Assembly (NCBI RefSeq): GCF_900148505.1
Contig: NZ_FRXO01000001.1
Coordinates: 248,001 to 312,000 of the forward strand
DNA: 64,000 nucleotides
Reading direction: 5' to 3'
Origin: Pseudoxanthobacter soli DSM 19599
Lineage (GTDB): Bacteria > Pseudomonadota > Alphaproteobacteria > Rhizobiales > Segnochrobactraceae
Below the pieces are notes generated by a model. The model saw only the letters and a list, made by a program, of their open reading frames with translations, did not search any database and was not told the origin of the DNA. Both the position numbers and the translations under genes were made by a program. The number at the start of each line of letters is the position of its first letter. The first letter of the stretch is position 1. Shown piece by piece: positions 31,715 to 42,033 of this stretch.

Positions 31715-33022
31715 TCAGCGGTAGAGCGGGAAGCGGGCGACGAGCGCAGCGACCTCGTTGCGCACCTTGCCTTCGACCAGCGAGTCTTCCTCGGCGCCCT
31801 TCTGCGACAGCGCGCCGAGCACCTCGGCGATCATGTCGCCGATCTGGCGGAACTCCGCCTCGCCGAAGCCGCGCGTGGTGCCCGCCGGGGTGCCGAGACG
31901 GATGCCCGAGGTCACGAACGGCTTCTCCGGGTCGTAGGGGATGCCGTTCTTGTTGCAGGTGAGGTGCGCGCGGCCGAGGGCGATCTCCGAGACCTTGCCG
32001 GTCAGCGACTTCGGCCGCAGGTCGACCAGCATCAGGTGCGTGTCGGTGCCGCCGGAGACGATGCGGAAGCCGTGGCCGGCGAGGGTTTCGGCGAGTGCCT
32101 TGGCGTTGGTGACGACGTTCGCGGCATAGGTCTTGAACGAGGGCTGCAGCGCCTCGCCGAAGGCCACCGCCTTGGCGGCGATGACGTGCATCAGCGGGCC
32201 GCCCTGCAGGCCCGGGAACACCGCCGAGTTGATCTTCTTGGCCAGCGCCTCGTCGTTGGTCAGCACCATGCCACCGCGCGGGCCGCGCAGGGTCTTGTGG
32301 GTGGTGGTGGTGACGACGTGTGCGTGCTCCATCGGGTTCGGATGCACGCCGCCGGCGACGAGGCCGGCGAAGTGGGCCATGTCGACCATGAACAGCGCAC
32401 CGATCTCGTCGGCGATGGCGCGGATGCGCGCGAAGTCGATCACGCGCGGATAGGCCGAGCCGCCGGCGATGATGAGCTTCGGCTTCTCGGTGCGGGCGAG
32501 GTGCGCGATCTCTTCGTAATCGATCAGTTCGTCGTCGCGGCGCACGTGATAGGGCACCGGGCGGAACCACTTGCCGGACATGTTGACCGGCGAGCCGTGG
32601 GTGAGATGCCCGCCGGCGGCGAGGTCGAGGCCGAGGAAGGCGTCGCCCGGCTGGAGCGCGGCGAGGAACACGGTCTGATTCGCCTGGGCGCCGGAGTGGG
32701 GCTGGACGTTCGCGAACTTCGCGCCGAACAGCTTGCAGGCGCGCTCGATCGCGAGCGATTCGGCGATGTCGACGAACTGGCAGCCGCCGTAATAGCGCTT
32801 ACCCGGATAACCCTCGGCATATTTGTTGGTCAGGACCGAACCCTGGGCCTCGAGCACCGCCTTGGAGACGATGTTCTCGGAAGCGATCAGTTCGATTTCC
32901 TCGCGCTGGCGACCGAGCTCGTGCTCGATGGCGCCGAACAGTTCCGGATCGGACTCGGCGAGCGAACGGGTGAAGAAATCGGCTTCGGCCGCCTGGGCGG
33001 CCTTTTCGGTCACGATGGCCAT
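31715..33022 (-). CDS. glyA: Serine hydroxymethyltransferase
   Basis: 435 residues, as expected for alphaproteobacteria. PLP lysine in [13 protein letters not shown]; substrate and cofactor motifs [42 protein letters not shown] and [11 protein letters not shown]. It interconverts serine and glycine while charging tetrahydrofolate with a one-carbon unit. The ATG at 33022 ([10 protein letters not shown]) begins the family N-terminus; the frame stays open for 171 further codons but these are non-homologous. nrdR follows 10 bp downstream. Confidence 0.98.
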   Translation of the reverse strand: MAIVTEKAAQAAEADFFTRSLAESDPELFGAIEHELGRQREEIELIASENIVSKAVLEAQGSVLTNKYAEGYPGKRYYGGCQFVDIAESLAIERACKLFGAKFANVQPHSGAQANQTVFLAALQPGDAFLGLDLAAGGHLTHGSPVNMSGKWFRPVPYHVRRDDELIDYEEIAHLARTEKPKLIIAGGSAYPRVIDFARIRAIADEIGALFMVDMAHFAGLVAGGVHPNPMEHAHVVTTTTHKTLRGPRGGMVLTNDEALAKKINSAVFPGLQGGPLMHVIAAKAVAFGEALQPSFKTYAANVVTNAKALAETLAGHGFRIVSGGTDTHLMLVDLRPKSLTGKVSEIALGRAHLTCNKNGIPYDPEKPFVTSGIRLGTPAGTTRGFGEAEFRQIGDMIAEVLGALSQKGAEEDSLVEGKVRNEVAALVARFPLYR

Positions 33023-33491
33023 TGGTGCATACCCCAACAAATGGGACTTCGGGCAAGTGGTGCGGCGCGCATCGCAAATAAAACCGGCATCGCCGGAAGC
33101 GAAACGAGCGAAGCGGCGCCAAGGCCCGCATGGCAGGTCTTCGACGCCGCTTCTCACCGCGCGCGGAATTAGCACACCTCGCCCACCGCGCCAAGCTTGC
33201 CGGGCCTGAAGCGTCGTCGCAGGGGGCCTCTCGGAGCGCATACGGCAGCGGCCGGGTGGCTCCGGCATGGCGGCCCAAGGCCGCGCGAAGGCCGGTTCGA
33301 CGAACGCCGGGAACGCAAATCTTCGATGAAGGACAAGTTTTCTTGACGAAATCCGGCACGGGCGTACCGTCATCCGGCGGCGACTTCTGCCGGACACCGG
33401 CGAGATGCCGAGAACAAGAAGAACAGTGCGGAAGAGCAGAGGCGCGGCGACGGCCTCGGGCCGGACGGAACTGCGCCCTTCGGGAGGTCTT
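33023..33491. other. 469-bp divergent region glyA / hppA
   Basis: No gene recognised. It must contain the glyA promoter (minus) and the hppA promoter (plus). A TTGACG hexamer occurs near 33342, but no good -10 follows. The glyA leader is long enough for a regulatory RNA, but I saw no glycine or SAM riboswitch pattern. Confidence 0.45.
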
Positions 33492-35612
33492 ATGGGTGCG
33501 CTTGGTTTCGTTGTCCTCGGTGGACTGTTGTCCATCGTCTATGGTGCGTGGGCGATCCGGTCGGTCATGGCGGCCGACGCCGGCACGGCAAGAATGCAGG
33601 AAATCGCCGCGGCGATCCGCGAAGGCGCGGAGGCCTATCTGAGCCGCCAGTACACCACCATCGCGGTGGTGGGCGTCGTCATCTTCCTTCTGTTCGGCTT
33701 CCTGATGTCGTGGTCGGTCGCCATCGGGTTCGCGTTCGGCGCGCTGCTGTCGGCGGCCGCCGGCTATATCGGCATGCTGGTCTCCGTGCGCGCCAACGTC
33801 CGCACCGCCCAGGCCGCCACCCGCAGCCTCGCAGCCGGCCTCGACATCGCCTTCAAGTCCGGCGCCGTCACCGGAATGCTCGTCGCCGGCCTCGCGCTTC
33901 TCGGCGTCTCGATCTATTTCGGGGTGATGATGGGCGTCGCCGGCCACGCGCCGGGCGACCGCGAGGTGGTGAACGCCCTCGTCGCCCTCGGCTTCGGCGC
34001 GTCGCTGATCTCGATCTTCGCCCGCCTCGGCGGCGGCATCTTCACCAAGGGCGCGGATGTGGGGGGCGATCTCGTCGGCAAGGTCGAGGCCGGCATTCCG
34101 GAGGACGATCCCCGCAACCCCGCCACCATCGCCGACAATGTGGGCGACAATGTCGGCGACTGCGCCGGCATGGCGGCAGACCTGTTCGAGACCTACGCGG
34201 TCACCATCGTCGCGACCATGGTGCTCGGGTCGATCTATTTCGCCGGCACCGATCTCGTCTACCGGGTGATGCTCTATCCGCTCACCATCGGCGCCGCCTG
34301 CGTGGTGACGTCGATCATCGGCACCTTCTTCGTGCGGCTCGGCGCCTCGCAATCGATCATGGGCGCGCTCTACAAGGGCTTCATCGCCACCGCGCTGTTG
34401 TCGCTGGTCGCGCTGCTGCCGGTGACGGCGGCGGTGTTCGGCGGGCTGTCGGTCGATCTCGCCATCGGCGACAAGCACTTCACGCCGCTGTCGCTGTTCT
34501 TCTGCGGCGTCACCGGACTGGCCGTGACCGGGCTCATCGTCTGGATCACGGAATATTATACCGGCACGGGCTTCCGGCCGGTGCGCTCCATCGCCAGCGC
34601 CTCCGTCACGGGCCACGGCACCAACGTCATCCAGGGCCTCGCGGTGTCGCTGGAGGCGACCGCGCTGCCGGCACTCGTCATCGTGGTGGGCATCATCGTC
34701 GCCAACGCCTTCGCCGGGCTGTTCGGCATCGCCATCGCGGTGACGACCATGCTCGCGCTCGCCGGCATGGTGGTGGCGCTCGATGCCTTCGGTCCTGTCA
34801 CCGACAATGCCGGCGGCATCGCGGAAATGGCGGATCTGCCGCCCTCCGTCCGGGTCTCCACCGATGCCCTCGACGCGGTCGGCAACACGACGAAGGCGAT
34901 CACCAAGGGCTACGCCATCGGCTCGGCCGGGCTCGGCGCGCTGGTGCTGTTCGCCGCCTACACCGAGGATCTGCGCTTCTTCTCCGCCAACGCGGCGCAG
35001 CATCCCTATTTCGCCACCGTCGGGCCGATCGACTTCGCGCTGTCGAACCCGTTCGTGGTCGTCGGGCTGTTCCTCGGCGGCCTGCTGCCGTTCCTGTTCG
35101 GCGGCATCGCCATGACGGCGGTCGGCCGCGCCGCCGGCGCGGTGGTGGAGGAGGTCCGCCGGCAGTTCCGGGAAAAGCCGGGCATCATGGCCGGCACGGA
35201 CCGGCCGGACTATGGCCGCGCGGTGGACATGCTCACCCGGGCGGCGATCCGCGAGATGATCGTGCCGTCGCTGCTGCCGGTGCTGTCGCCGATCGTGTTC
35301 TATTTCGTCATCGAGGCCATCGCCGGGCGGGCCAACGCCTTCGCCGCGCTCGGGGCGATGCTGCTCGGCGTCATCGTCACCGGGCTGTTCGTGGCGATCT
35401 CCATGACCGCCGGCGGCGGCGCCTGGGACAACGCCAAGAAATATATCGAGGACGGTCACCACGGCGGCAAGGGATCGGACGCCCACAAGGCGGCCGTCAC
35501 GGGCGACACCGTCGGCGATCCCTACAAGGACACCGCCGGGCCCGCCATCAACCCGATGATCAAGATCACCAACATCGTCGCGCTGCTGCTGCTAGCCGCG
35601 CTGGCGCACTGA
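33492..35612 (+). CDS. hppA: Membrane-bound H+-translocating pyrophosphatase, K+-independent type
   Basis: 706 residues with about 16 membrane segments. The pyrophosphate site is [18 protein letters not shown] and [18 protein letters not shown]; a second acidic site is [17 protein letters not shown]; the third is [18 protein letters not shown] near the C-terminus. The text [17 protein letters not shown] has lysine where K+-dependent enzymes have alanine, which marks the K+-independent H+-pumping class as in Rhodospirillum. It hydrolyses pyrophosphate and pumps protons out of the cytoplasm. The ATG at 33492 follows GGGAGGT; upstream in-frame codons are not part of the family. It is monocistronic. 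Confidence 0.97.
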   Translation: MGALGFVVLGGLLSIVYGAWAIRSVMAADAGTARMQEIAAAIREGAEAYLSRQYTTIAVVGVVIFLLFGFLMSWSVAIGFAFGALLSAAAGYIGMLVSVRANVRTAQAATRSLAAGLDIAFKSGAVTGMLVAGLALLGVSIYFGVMMGVAGHAPGDREVVNALVALGFGASLISIFARLGGGIFTKGADVGGDLVGKVEAGIPEDDPRNPATIADNVGDNVGDCAGMAADLFETYAVTIVATMVLGSIYFAGTDLVYRVMLYPLTIGAACVVTSIIGTFFVRLGASQSIMGALYKGFIATALLSLVALLPVTAAVFGGLSVDLAIGDKHFTPLSLFFCGVTGLAVTGLIVWITEYYTGTGFRPVRSIASASVTGHGTNVIQGLAVSLEATALPALVIVVGIIVANAFAGLFGIAIAVTTMLALAGMVVALDAFGPVTDNAGGIAEMADLPPSVRVSTDALDAVGNTTKAITKGYAIGSAGLGALVLFAAYTEDLRFFSANAAQHPYFATVGPIDFALSNPFVVVGLFLGGLLPFLFGGIAMTAVGRAAGAVVEEVRRQFREKPGIMAGTDRPDYGRAVDMLTRAAIREMIVPSLLPVLSPIVFYFVIEAIAGRANAFAALGAMLLGVIVTGLFVAISMTAGGGAWDNAKKYIEDGHHGGKGSDAHKAAVTGDTVGDPYKDTAGPAINPMIKITNIVALLLLAALAH

Positions 35613-35722
35613 CCGGGCAGGGTGCCGCCGCGAGCGGGCGCCCGTCTCTATCCATCCCGCCGGCAGGCTTCGGTCCGATGACCGGGGCCTGTCGGCGGAA
35701 ACCGTCTTCCTCGATGACGACC

Positions 35723-36247
35723 TTACTTGTTGAGCGACGGGCCGACCTGCGTCGCGCCCTTGAAGATCTGGCCGATGAAGCCGTAATCGGCGCCGCCGGT
35801 GTGGGTCTTCTTGGCGATGAAGTCGAACACCTTGCCGTCCTTCAGGCCGTAATCGGCGATGCTCTCGACGGTGCCGTCCTTGGTGAAATAGACGGCGATG
35901 ACGCGCTGGTCGATCACCTTCGGCCGCTCGAACGCCACCGAACGCAGCGTCTTCTGCGAGATGTAATAGAACGCCTCGTTGCCGATGGTGCTCGTGGTGG
36001 AGGGCGTGCCGAGCGCCAGCAGCACCTGCTCGCGGCTGGAGCCGATCGGCACCTGCGACAGGGCATCCTGGCCGAGCACGTAGCCGTGGGTGTAGGTCTC
36101 GCTGATGCAGCCGCCGAGGGGAAGCGCGAGCGCGAGGCCGGCGGCGATAAGGCCCGCCATGCCGAGGCCCCTGCCGCGCGACGCATCCGCGCCATGGGGG
36201 CTTTGGCTCATGTCGAGGGAGCCGGTCGTCTCAAGGGCGCTTTTCAT
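35723..36247 (-). CDS. bamE: Outer-membrane assembly lipoprotein BamE (SmpA/OmlA)
   Basis: 174 residues from the ATG at 36247. A signal segment GMAGLIAAGLALALPLGGC contains a lipobox ending in LGGC, so the mature protein is a lipoprotein. The SmpA/OmlA domain follows: ALSQVPIGSSREQVLLALGT, YYISQKTLRSVAFERP and VIAVYFTKDGTVESIADYG. BamE belongs to the BAM complex that inserts beta-barrel proteins. The start is uncertain: ATG 36211 (MSQSPHGADA) would give 162 residues and a shorter n-region; neither has a strong ribosome site. It is divergent from the Cbp3 chaperone gene, an arrangement usual in Rhizobiales. Confidence 0.92.
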   Translation of the reverse strand: MKSALETTGSLDMSQSPHGADASRGRGLGMAGLIAAGLALALPLGGCISETYTHGYVLGQDALSQVPIGSSREQVLLALGTPSTTSTIGNEAFYYISQKTLRSVAFERPKVIDQRVIAVYFTKDGTVESIADYGLKDGKVFDFIAKKTHTGGADYGFIGQIFKGATQVGPSLNK

Positions 36248-36740
36248 GGCAATCGCTCGCTCGGCATTGGCACGGTACACCTTGGGCTCCTCCAGACAGG
36301 CTGTTCGTCTGCCGCGCGGCGGCGCGGCGGATAAGATGGGACGGTCTTGTCGCCGGTTCCGTCCGCATCCGCGCTGCCTGACGGCCGAACCCGGTGTAGA
36401 CAAGGACGCCGCACGGTGCAATCTGGCCGTAACGGGTGCGGCGGCGAAACGTCGGCGTTCCCGGCGCCGCGGGAGCAAGCTGCCACGGAACGGCGCCGCC
36501 GGGAATGCACCGGCTTGAACTGTCGTTCGAAGGGAAGGAGCCGTCCCGAGTGTGCCCGGCCTTGGCCGGAACCGTCCCGTGCCTGCCGTTCCGGGATCTC
36601 GGGTCGGAGGGCGCAATCCTGCCGGGAAGCGCGAAGCGTGCCCCGCCCGGCATCCGCGAATCCGCGTTTCGTCCGCGAATCCGGATTGTTGCCACCTTGA
36701 GCGGCTGGCCGACGAAGCCGCCTATCCCCACATTTCACCC
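36248..36740. other. 493-bp divergent region bamE / Cbp3 chaperone
   Basis: I see no gene or structured element here, only GC-rich DNA open in several frames. It should contain both divergent promoters. Confidence 0.4.
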
Positions 36741-37301
36741 ATGATCTTTCGATTGTTCAAACGCCGCGACCGACAACCCTATGCCCTCTATTCGGCGATC
36801 GTGGCGCAGGCACGGCAGCCGGCGTTCTATGCCGCCTTCGGCGTGCCGGACAGCCTCGACGGTCGTTTCGACATGATCGTGCTCCATGCGGTGCTGGTAT
36901 TCCGCAGGCTGCGCGGCTGCGAGGGTGAAGCCGCCGAGAGGACCCAGGCGCTGTTCGACCTGTTCATGAGCGACATGGACCGCTCCCTGCGGGAGATGGG
37001 CGTCGGCGACCTGACGGTGCCGAAGCGCATCAAGAAGATGGCGGAGGCGTTCTACGGACGGCTCGACGCTTATGTCGGGGCGCTCGATTCCGCCGCGTTG
37101 CCCGAGCTGCAGGAAGCGATCCGTCGGAACGTCTTTCCGGACGGAACCGTGTCGCAGTCCGCGCTGACGGCGGCCCATGGCCTCGCCTGCTACGCGCTCG
37201 ATGCCGCCGCCTCGCTCGACACGCAGGCCGCGGAGACTATTCTGGACGGCACGATCCGCTTTCCCGATCCCGCCGATTTCCACACCGGAGCCCGGGCATG
37301 A
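36741..37301 (+). CDS. Ubiquinol-cytochrome c chaperone (Cbp3/UQCC1-like)
   Basis: 186 residues. The order MIFRLFKRR, then LYSAIVAQARQPAFYAAFGV, LHAVLVFRRL, TQALFDLFMSDMDRSLREMG and PKRIKKMAEAFYGRLDAY is the UbiC-chaperone family (PF03981), the bacterial relative of mitochondrial Cbp3/UQCC1 that helps assemble the cytochrome bc1 complex. The bacterial role is inferred from the family. The ATG at 36741 begins the family sequence. Its stop overlaps the next gene start (ATGA), so it is coupled to the YceD gene. Confidence 0.9.
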   Translation: MIFRLFKRRDRQPYALYSAIVAQARQPAFYAAFGVPDSLDGRFDMIVLHAVLVFRRLRGCEGEAAERTQALFDLFMSDMDRSLREMGVGDLTVPKRIKKMAEAFYGRLDAYVGALDSAALPELQEAIRRNVFPDGTVSQSALTAAHGLACYALDAAASLDTQAAETILDGTIRFPDPADFHTGARA

Positions 37302-37858
37302 CCTCTTCCTCCGACGCGCTGCCGTTCTCCCGGCCGATTCCGGTCCGCGAGATCGGCTACGCTCCGACCCGCATCACCGTCGAGGCCGAGCCGGCCGAGC
37401 GGTCCGCGCTCGCCCGGCTGCTCGGTGTGCCCTCCGTCGACCGCCTCAAGGCGGCGTTCGAACTGCGCGCCCGCCACGGCGGCCGCATCGCGGTGCACGG
37501 CACGCTTGAGGCCCATGTCGTTCAGGCCTGCATCCTGACCCTCGCGCCCGTGCCCGTGGACGTGAGCGACGAGATCGACATGGTGTTCGCCCCGCCGGGG
37601 GACGAGGCGCTCTACAAGCCCGGCGAGGAACTCGATCTCGACGCCTTCGGCGAAGACCCGCCCGACGTCATCGAGGGCGACGCCATCGATCTCGGCGCGC
37701 TCGCCGCCGAACACCTGTCGCTGGCGCTCGATCCCTATCCGCGCGCGCCCGGCGCGACCTTCGACGAAATCTCCGAAGGCGAGGGCGAGGATGTGCCGCC
37801 GTCGCCGTTCGCGGCGCTCGCCCGCCTCAAGCGAAACGAAGCGGAAAGCGATGGCTGA
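37298..37858 (+). CDS. YceD / DUF177 family protein
   Basis: 186 residues. It has the DUF177 layout: an N-terminal segment with [11 protein letters not shown], a central strand-rich part with [20 protein letters not shown] (the cysteine region is reduced to one Cys) and an acidic C-terminal part ending [14 protein letters not shown] with PFAALARLK. YceD proteins are linked to 23S rRNA/ribosome maturation in plants and E. coli. In gammaproteobacteria rpmF lies between yceD and plsX; here no rpmF is present in the 143-bp gap to plsX. It is translationally coupled to the preceding chaperone. Confidence 0.9.
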   Translation: MTSSSDALPFSRPIPVREIGYAPTRITVEAEPAERSALARLLGVPSVDRLKAAFELRARHGGRIAVHGTLEAHVVQACILTLAPVPVDVSDEIDMVFAPPGDEALYKPGEELDLDAFGEDPPDVIEGDAIDLGALAAEHLSLALDPYPRAPGATFDEISEGEGEDVPPSPFAALARLKRNEAESDG

Positions 37859-38001
37859 TACCGTGCTACTCATCGGGCTGCGGCCGGGTATGCCGACATG
37901 ACAGTTGTTTGCGGCAGCGAAATCGTTATGGTCCGTCGGCCGTCGGCCAATCGGGCAGTTCGCAAGGCCCCCGTCGTCGACAGAGCGGGGACCTGAACGC
38001 G

Positions 38002-39081
38002 ATGCCGAAGCAAATCACCTTATCGCTCGACGCCATGGGAGGCGATCGAGGGGCGGAGGTGGTCGTGCCGGGTGCCGATATCGCACTGGTGCGTTGCCCG
38101 TCCCTGCGGCTGAAGCTCTATGGCGACGCCGCGATCGTCCAGCCGCTGCTCGATGCCCATCCGCGCGTCGCGGCGGCCAGCGAACTCATCCACTGCGACG
38201 TCTCCGTGAAGATGGACGACAAGCCGAGCCAGGCGCTGCGCCAGGGCCGGTGGAAATCGTCGATGTGGCGGGCGATCGATGCCGTGAAGAACGGCGAGGC
38301 CGATGCCGCCGTCTCCGCCGGCAACACCGGCGCGCTGATGGCGATGGCGAAGTTCTGCCTGCGCACGCTCGACGGCGTCGAGCGCCCGGCGATCGCCGCG
38401 ATCTGGCCGACCCTGCGCGGCGAATCGATCGTGCTCGATTGCGGTGCCACCATCGGCGCGGACGCCCAGCAGCTCGTCGATTTCGCGATTCTCGGCGGCG
38501 CCATGGCGCGCGCGGTGATCGGCGTCGATGTGCCCTCCGTCGGCCTCCTCAATGTGGGCGTCGAGGAGGTGAAGGGCATCGAGGAGATTCGTGCCGCCGG
38601 ACGGCTTCTGCGCGAAAGCCGGCTGCCCTCCTTCCGCTATCACGGCTTCGTCGAGGGCGACGATGTCGGCGCCGGAACGGTGGATGTCGTGGTGACCGAA
38701 GGCTTCGCCGGCAACATCGCGCTCAAGACCGCCGAAGGAACCGCCAAGCAGGTGGCCTCCTTCCTGCGCAGCGCGATCGGCCGGAGCTGGCGCACGCGCA
38801 TCGGATATCTGCTGGCGAAGCCGGCTTTCGACGCCCTGCGAGAGAAGCTCGATCCGCGCAAGTCCAACGGCGGCGTGTTTCTCGGCCTCAACGGGCTGGT
38901 GATCAAAAGCCACGGCGGCACCGATGCCGAAGGCTTCGCCAGCGCCGTCGAGCTTGGTTTCGACATGGTTCGGAACGACCTTTTGAGCAAGATCGGCCAG
39001 GACATGGCCGCGTATCGGCTGGGCGAGGAGCAGGCGCCGGTGGCGCACGCCGTGTCCGAGCCGGCGGTGGAGGCACCTTGA
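38002..39081 (+). CDS. plsX: Phosphate acyltransferase PlsX
   Basis: 359 residues. Signature parts: [77 protein letters not shown] and [12 protein letters not shown]. PlsX makes acyl-phosphate from acyl-ACP for PlsY, the first step of phospholipid synthesis. The ATG at 38002 ([14 protein letters not shown]) matches the family; the frame is open upstream to 37909 without homology. The plsX-fabH-ihfA block is a standard lipid-synthesis neighbourhood in the order. Confidence 0.97.
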   Translation: MPKQITLSLDAMGGDRGAEVVVPGADIALVRCPSLRLKLYGDAAIVQPLLDAHPRVAAASELIHCDVSVKMDDKPSQALRQGRWKSSMWRAIDAVKNGEADAAVSAGNTGALMAMAKFCLRTLDGVERPAIAAIWPTLRGESIVLDCGATIGADAQQLVDFAILGGAMARAVIGVDVPSVGLLNVGVEEVKGIEEIRAAGRLLRESRLPSFRYHGFVEGDDVGAGTVDVVVTEGFAGNIALKTAEGTAKQVASFLRSAIGRSWRTRIGYLLAKPAFDALREKLDPRKSNGGVFLGLNGLVIKSHGGTDAEGFASAVELGFDMVRNDLLSKIGQDMAAYRLGEEQAPVAHAVSEPAVEAP

Positions 39082-39083
39082 GC

Positions 39084-40055
39084 GTGACGCGTTCAGTCGT
39101 ACTCGGCTGCGGCAGCTACCTGCCGCAGAATGTCGTGACCAATGACGACCTCGCCCTGCGGGTCGATACCTCCGACGAATGGATTCAGCAGCGTACCGGC
39201 ATTCGCGAGCGCCGGATCGCGGCCGCCGACGAGACCACCTCGACGCTCGGCATCGCCGCGGCGCGCAGGGCGATGGCCGCCGCCGGTATCTCGGCCGCCG
39301 ATATCGACCTCGTGCTGGTCGCGACCTCCACGCCGGACAGCACCTTTCCCGCGACCGCGGTCATCATCCAGGCGGAGCTCGGCATCGAGCGCGGATTCGC
39401 CTTCGACCTGCAGGCGGTTTGCTCCGGCTTCGTCTACGCGGTCACCACTGCGGATGCGCTGCTCCAGACCGGTCAGGCCACCCGGGCGCTCGTCATCGGT
39501 GCGGAGACGTTCTCCCGCATCATCGACTGGGAAGACCGCACCACCTGCGTGCTGTTCGCCGACGGCGCCGGCGCCGTCGTGCTGGAGGCGCAGCCGGCCG
39601 GAGACATCAAGACGGGGCGCGGCGTCATCGCGAGCCGGCTGCGGGCGGACGGGCGGCATCGCTCGAAGCTCTTCGTCGACGGCGGACCCTCGACGACCGG
39701 CACCGTCGGCCACCTCCGCATGGAGGGGCGCGAGGTGTTCAAGCACGCCGTCGGCATGGTCACGGACGTGATCGAGGACGTGTTCGCGGCGACGGGCTAC
39801 ACGGCCGACGACATCGACTGGTTCGTGCCCCACCAGGCCAACCGCCGCATCATCGACGCCAGCGCCAGGAAGCTCGGCATCGACCCGGAAAAGGTGGTGG
39901 TGACGGTCGACCGCCACGGCAACACCTCCGCCGCCTCGATCCCGCTCGCGCTCGACGTCGCCGTCTGCGACGGACGAATCAAGCGCGGCGACCTCGTGCT
40001 GATCGAGGCGATGGGTGGCGGCTTCACCTGGGGCGCGAGCCTGATCCGCTGGTGA
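39084..40055 (+). CDS. fabH: 3-oxoacyl-ACP synthase III
   Basis: 323 residues from a GTG at 39084. The catalytic triad is C113 ([11 protein letters not shown]), H250 ([10 protein letters not shown]) and N280 ([10 protein letters not shown]); the terminal [13 protein letters not shown] is typical. FabH condenses acetyl-CoA with malonyl-ACP and starts fatty-acid synthesis. The start is ambiguous: a TTG at 39078 overlaps the plsX stop and is 4 nt from GGAGG (39069-39073), while the GTG is 10 nt from it. The N-terminus [13 protein letters not shown] agrees with either. It is co-transcribed with plsX. Confidence 0.96.
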   Translation: MTRSVVLGCGSYLPQNVVTNDDLALRVDTSDEWIQQRTGIRERRIAAADETTSTLGIAAARRAMAAAGISAADIDLVLVATSTPDSTFPATAVIIQAELGIERGFAFDLQAVCSGFVYAVTTADALLQTGQATRALVIGAETFSRIIDWEDRTTCVLFADGAGAVVLEAQPAGDIKTGRGVIASRLRADGRHRSKLFVDGGPSTTGTVGHLRMEGREVFKHAVGMVTDVIEDVFAATGYTADDIDWFVPHQANRRIIDASARKLGIDPEKVVVTVDRHGNTSAASIPLALDVAVCDGRIKRGDLVLIEAMGGGFTWGASLIRW

Positions 40056-40237
40056 GCGGTTCCGGCTGCGTTCGTCGCGAAACAAAGTGCGCCGGTCTGT
40101 TGACCGGCGGGTGACCACGCAATACCGTCCGGGAGCAAAACCGGGAGCTGGGTGCCTTCCGGTTGCCGGCGCCACCGATCTCACGCGTTCGTCGACAGCC
40201 AGTCCAGATTCACCAACCCATCGGGAGACAGCAGGCC

Positions 40238-40546
40238 ATGGCCGGAAGGACCGTTACGCGCGCCGACCTCTGCGAGGCCGTGTATCAGAAAGTGGGTCTT
40301 TCGCGCTCGGAATCGTCCGAGCTGGTGGAGATGGTGCTGAGGGAAATCTCCGACTGCCTCGCCAGGGGCGAGTCGGTGAAGCTGTCTTCGTTCGGCTCGT
40401 TCGTGGTACGCGCGAAGGGCCAGCGGATGGGCCGCAACCCCAAGACCGGCGAAGAGGTTCCGATCGAGCCCCGCCGCGTGATGGTGTTCAAGCCGTCGAA
40501 CGTCCTGAAGCAGCGCATCAACGAATCGCTTTCCGCTTCATCGTGA
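40238..40546 (+). CDS. ihfA: Integration host factor subunit alpha
   Basis: 102 residues. HU/IHF fold: [40 protein letters not shown] and the DNA-intercalating arm [20 protein letters not shown] with its proline. The plsX-fabH-ihfA-merR order identifies it as the alpha subunit. IHF bends DNA in replication, recombination and transcription. The ATG at 40238 follows CGGGAGACAG and begins [10 protein letters not shown]; an in-frame ATG 75 bp earlier is unlikely. Confidence 0.97.
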   Translation: MAGRTVTRADLCEAVYQKVGLSRSESSELVEMVLREISDCLARGESVKLSSFGSFVVRAKGQRMGRNPKTGEEVPIEPRRVMVFKPSNVLKQRINESLSASS

Positions 40547-40725
40547 CGTCCGCGGCTGCCCCGCGCCGGATGGGCGGTTCAGGATAGCCGCGATTTCAAG
40601 GCCTTGACGGCGGTTTCGAAACCGTCTTGATCGGATTCCAGCAAGGCGCATGATGGAAGGGGACGGCCACCCATGCCGGCCGTCGCACACGCGCAGGATG
40701 GAAACGACAGGAAGCGAGCGTCGTC

Positions 40726-41424
40726 GTGGAGAAAAGCCCGGAAGCGTTCCGCACCATCAGCGAAGTTGGGACGGATCTCGACCTGCCGCAGCATGTGCTG
40801 CGGTTCTGGGAAACCCGCTTCACGCAGATCAAGCCGCTGAAGCGGGCCGGAGGGCGGCGCTATTACCGCCCGGAAGATGTGGACCTGCTGCGCGGCATCC
40901 GCCATCTGCTCTATAACGAAGGCTATACGATCCGGGGCGTGCAGCGCATCCTGAGCGGCCATGGCGTGCGCCACGTCGCCGCGATCGGGCGCGGCGGGCC
41001 GGAGGCCGTGGCGGCGCTTGCCGCCGTGCCGCGCGAGCCTTCGGACGATCACGACGAGCCGAGCTTCCCGTTCGAGGGTGGCGAGACCGAACGCCCCGCT
41101 CCGTCGCTGGCCGTGCAGGCCGCGCGGGCGATCGACGAGGACGGCATGGACGAGAACGAACCGCTGATCTCGGCCGACGACCGCCGGACCGTCGGCGGCG
41201 ATCCGGGATTGCTTGGCATGGATGTGGACGGACCGGTCCCACGCGACATTCGCGTCGGCTCCGAGGACGAGCATCGCGGCGGCGCGTTCCGCTTCTTCGA
41301 CCGCCTGCGCGGCGGCGAGGGCAAGGGCGGCGATGGCGGTCTGACGCGCGAGGACGTCCGCCGCCTGCAATCGACGCTGTTCGAACTCCTGGAATGCAAG
41401 CGCCTGCTCGATCAGGCCCGCTGA
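40726..41424 (+). CDS. MerR-family regulator downstream of ihfA
   Basis: 232 residues from a GTG at 40726. The N-terminal MerR DNA-binding domain (about 8-78) carries [20 protein letters not shown], the [20 protein letters not shown] wing and [20 protein letters not shown]. The middle (about 85-195) is long, acidic and probably disordered. The C-terminus has a short helix [20 protein letters not shown]. No metal-binding cysteines like those of MerR/CueR sensors are seen, so the ligand is unknown. The gene behind ihfA is conserved in Rhizobiales. It ends 50 bp from the convergent exported-protein gene. Confidence 0.9.
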   Translation: MEKSPEAFRTISEVGTDLDLPQHVLRFWETRFTQIKPLKRAGGRRYYRPEDVDLLRGIRHLLYNEGYTIRGVQRILSGHGVRHVAAIGRGGPEAVAALAAVPREPSDDHDEPSFPFEGGETERPAPSLAVQAARAIDEDGMDENEPLISADDRRTVGGDPGLLGMDVDGPVPRDIRVGSEDEHRGGAFRFFDRLRGGEGKGGDGGLTREDVRRLQSTLFELLECKRLLDQAR

Positions 41425-41474
41425 ACGGCGCCTGATCCCGCGCCCGAGCGATCGATGCCGGACGGCGCGGCCAC

Positions 41475-42020
41475 CTACGCGCCGCGGTTTTCGAGCACGA
41501 AGCGCAGCGTGAACACCTCCCCGGCGATGGCCGCGCCGAGGCCGGGGCTGAGGGCGAGCGGCGTGCAGTTGGCCATGGCCTGCGTCACGGACGCCGCGAA
41601 GCGCTGCTGCGTGCCCTCATCGCCCACGAGCTTGACGAATGTCAGCTTCGGCTTGCCGATCACCGCCCCGGACCGGTTCAGCGAGAACATCACCGTCGCC
41701 TGAGACCCCTCCGCCCCCGCCGGCGGCCGCCAGCATCCGAGGATCGCCGGCCCGATCTGATCGAGGCGGGAGAGTTGCGGGGCCGACGGCGCCGGGCTTT
41801 GGGCCGTGCCGTCGGCCTGAGCCGCGGCCGGGAGCGTTGTCGTCGCGAAGGCCGCGATCCCCACGGCGAAGCCAAGCGCCGCGACACGAAAGCCAAGCGC
41901 CGCGGCACGAAAGCCAAGCGCCGCGGCACCAAAGCCAATCGCTGCGGCACCTGCGCGCCGGTGCGGCGAGCGCGTTCCGGCGCTTGTGCCGTTCGGGACC
42001 ATCGTCCTGGTGAGCGTCAT
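41475..42020 (-). CDS. Exported protein with a repeat-built signal peptide
   Basis: 181 residues. An unusually long hydrophobic leader (residues 20-60) is made of repeated AALGFR-type heptads: FGAAALGF, RAAALGF, RVAALGF and AVGIAAF; cleavage is likely near PAAAQAD (about residue 68). The mature part (about 82-181) has IGPAILGCWRPP, ATVMFSLNRSGAVIGKPKLT and FTLRFVLENR, resembling the TonB-C/TolA-C-like fold seen in exported proteins, with two cysteines that could pair. The start may be M1 or M7. It begins 13 bp after the aldo-keto reductase on the same strand, so it may be co-transcribed. Confidence 0.7.
   Translation of the reverse strand: MTLTRTMVPNGTSAGTRSPHRRAGAAAIGFGAAALGFRAAALGFRVAALGFAVGIAAFATTTLPAAAQADGTAQSPAPSAPQLSRLDQIGPAILGCWRPPAGAEGSQATVMFSLNRSGAVIGKPKLTFVKLVGDEGTQQRFAASVTQAMANCTPLALSPGLGAAIAGEVFTLRFVLENRGA
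41867..41950. repeat. Four-unit 21-bp tandem repeat inside a signal peptide
   Basis: Consecutive 21-bp units lie at 41867-41887, 41888-41908, 41909-41929 and 41930-41950. The second and third differ by no base that I can see, and the outer two differ by a few bases. Twenty-one is a multiple of three, so the reading frame is kept, and on the minus strand each unit encodes a seven-residue hydrophobic piece. Confidence 0.92.
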
Positions 42021-42033
42021 CGTCCGGCCGGTC

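Noticed and set aside
32799-36334. Two very long frames overlapping hppA (one antisense, one shifted)
   Set aside because: Both give Arg/His/Gly-rich text with no domain, and hppA is clearly coding. They are GC-driven shadows.
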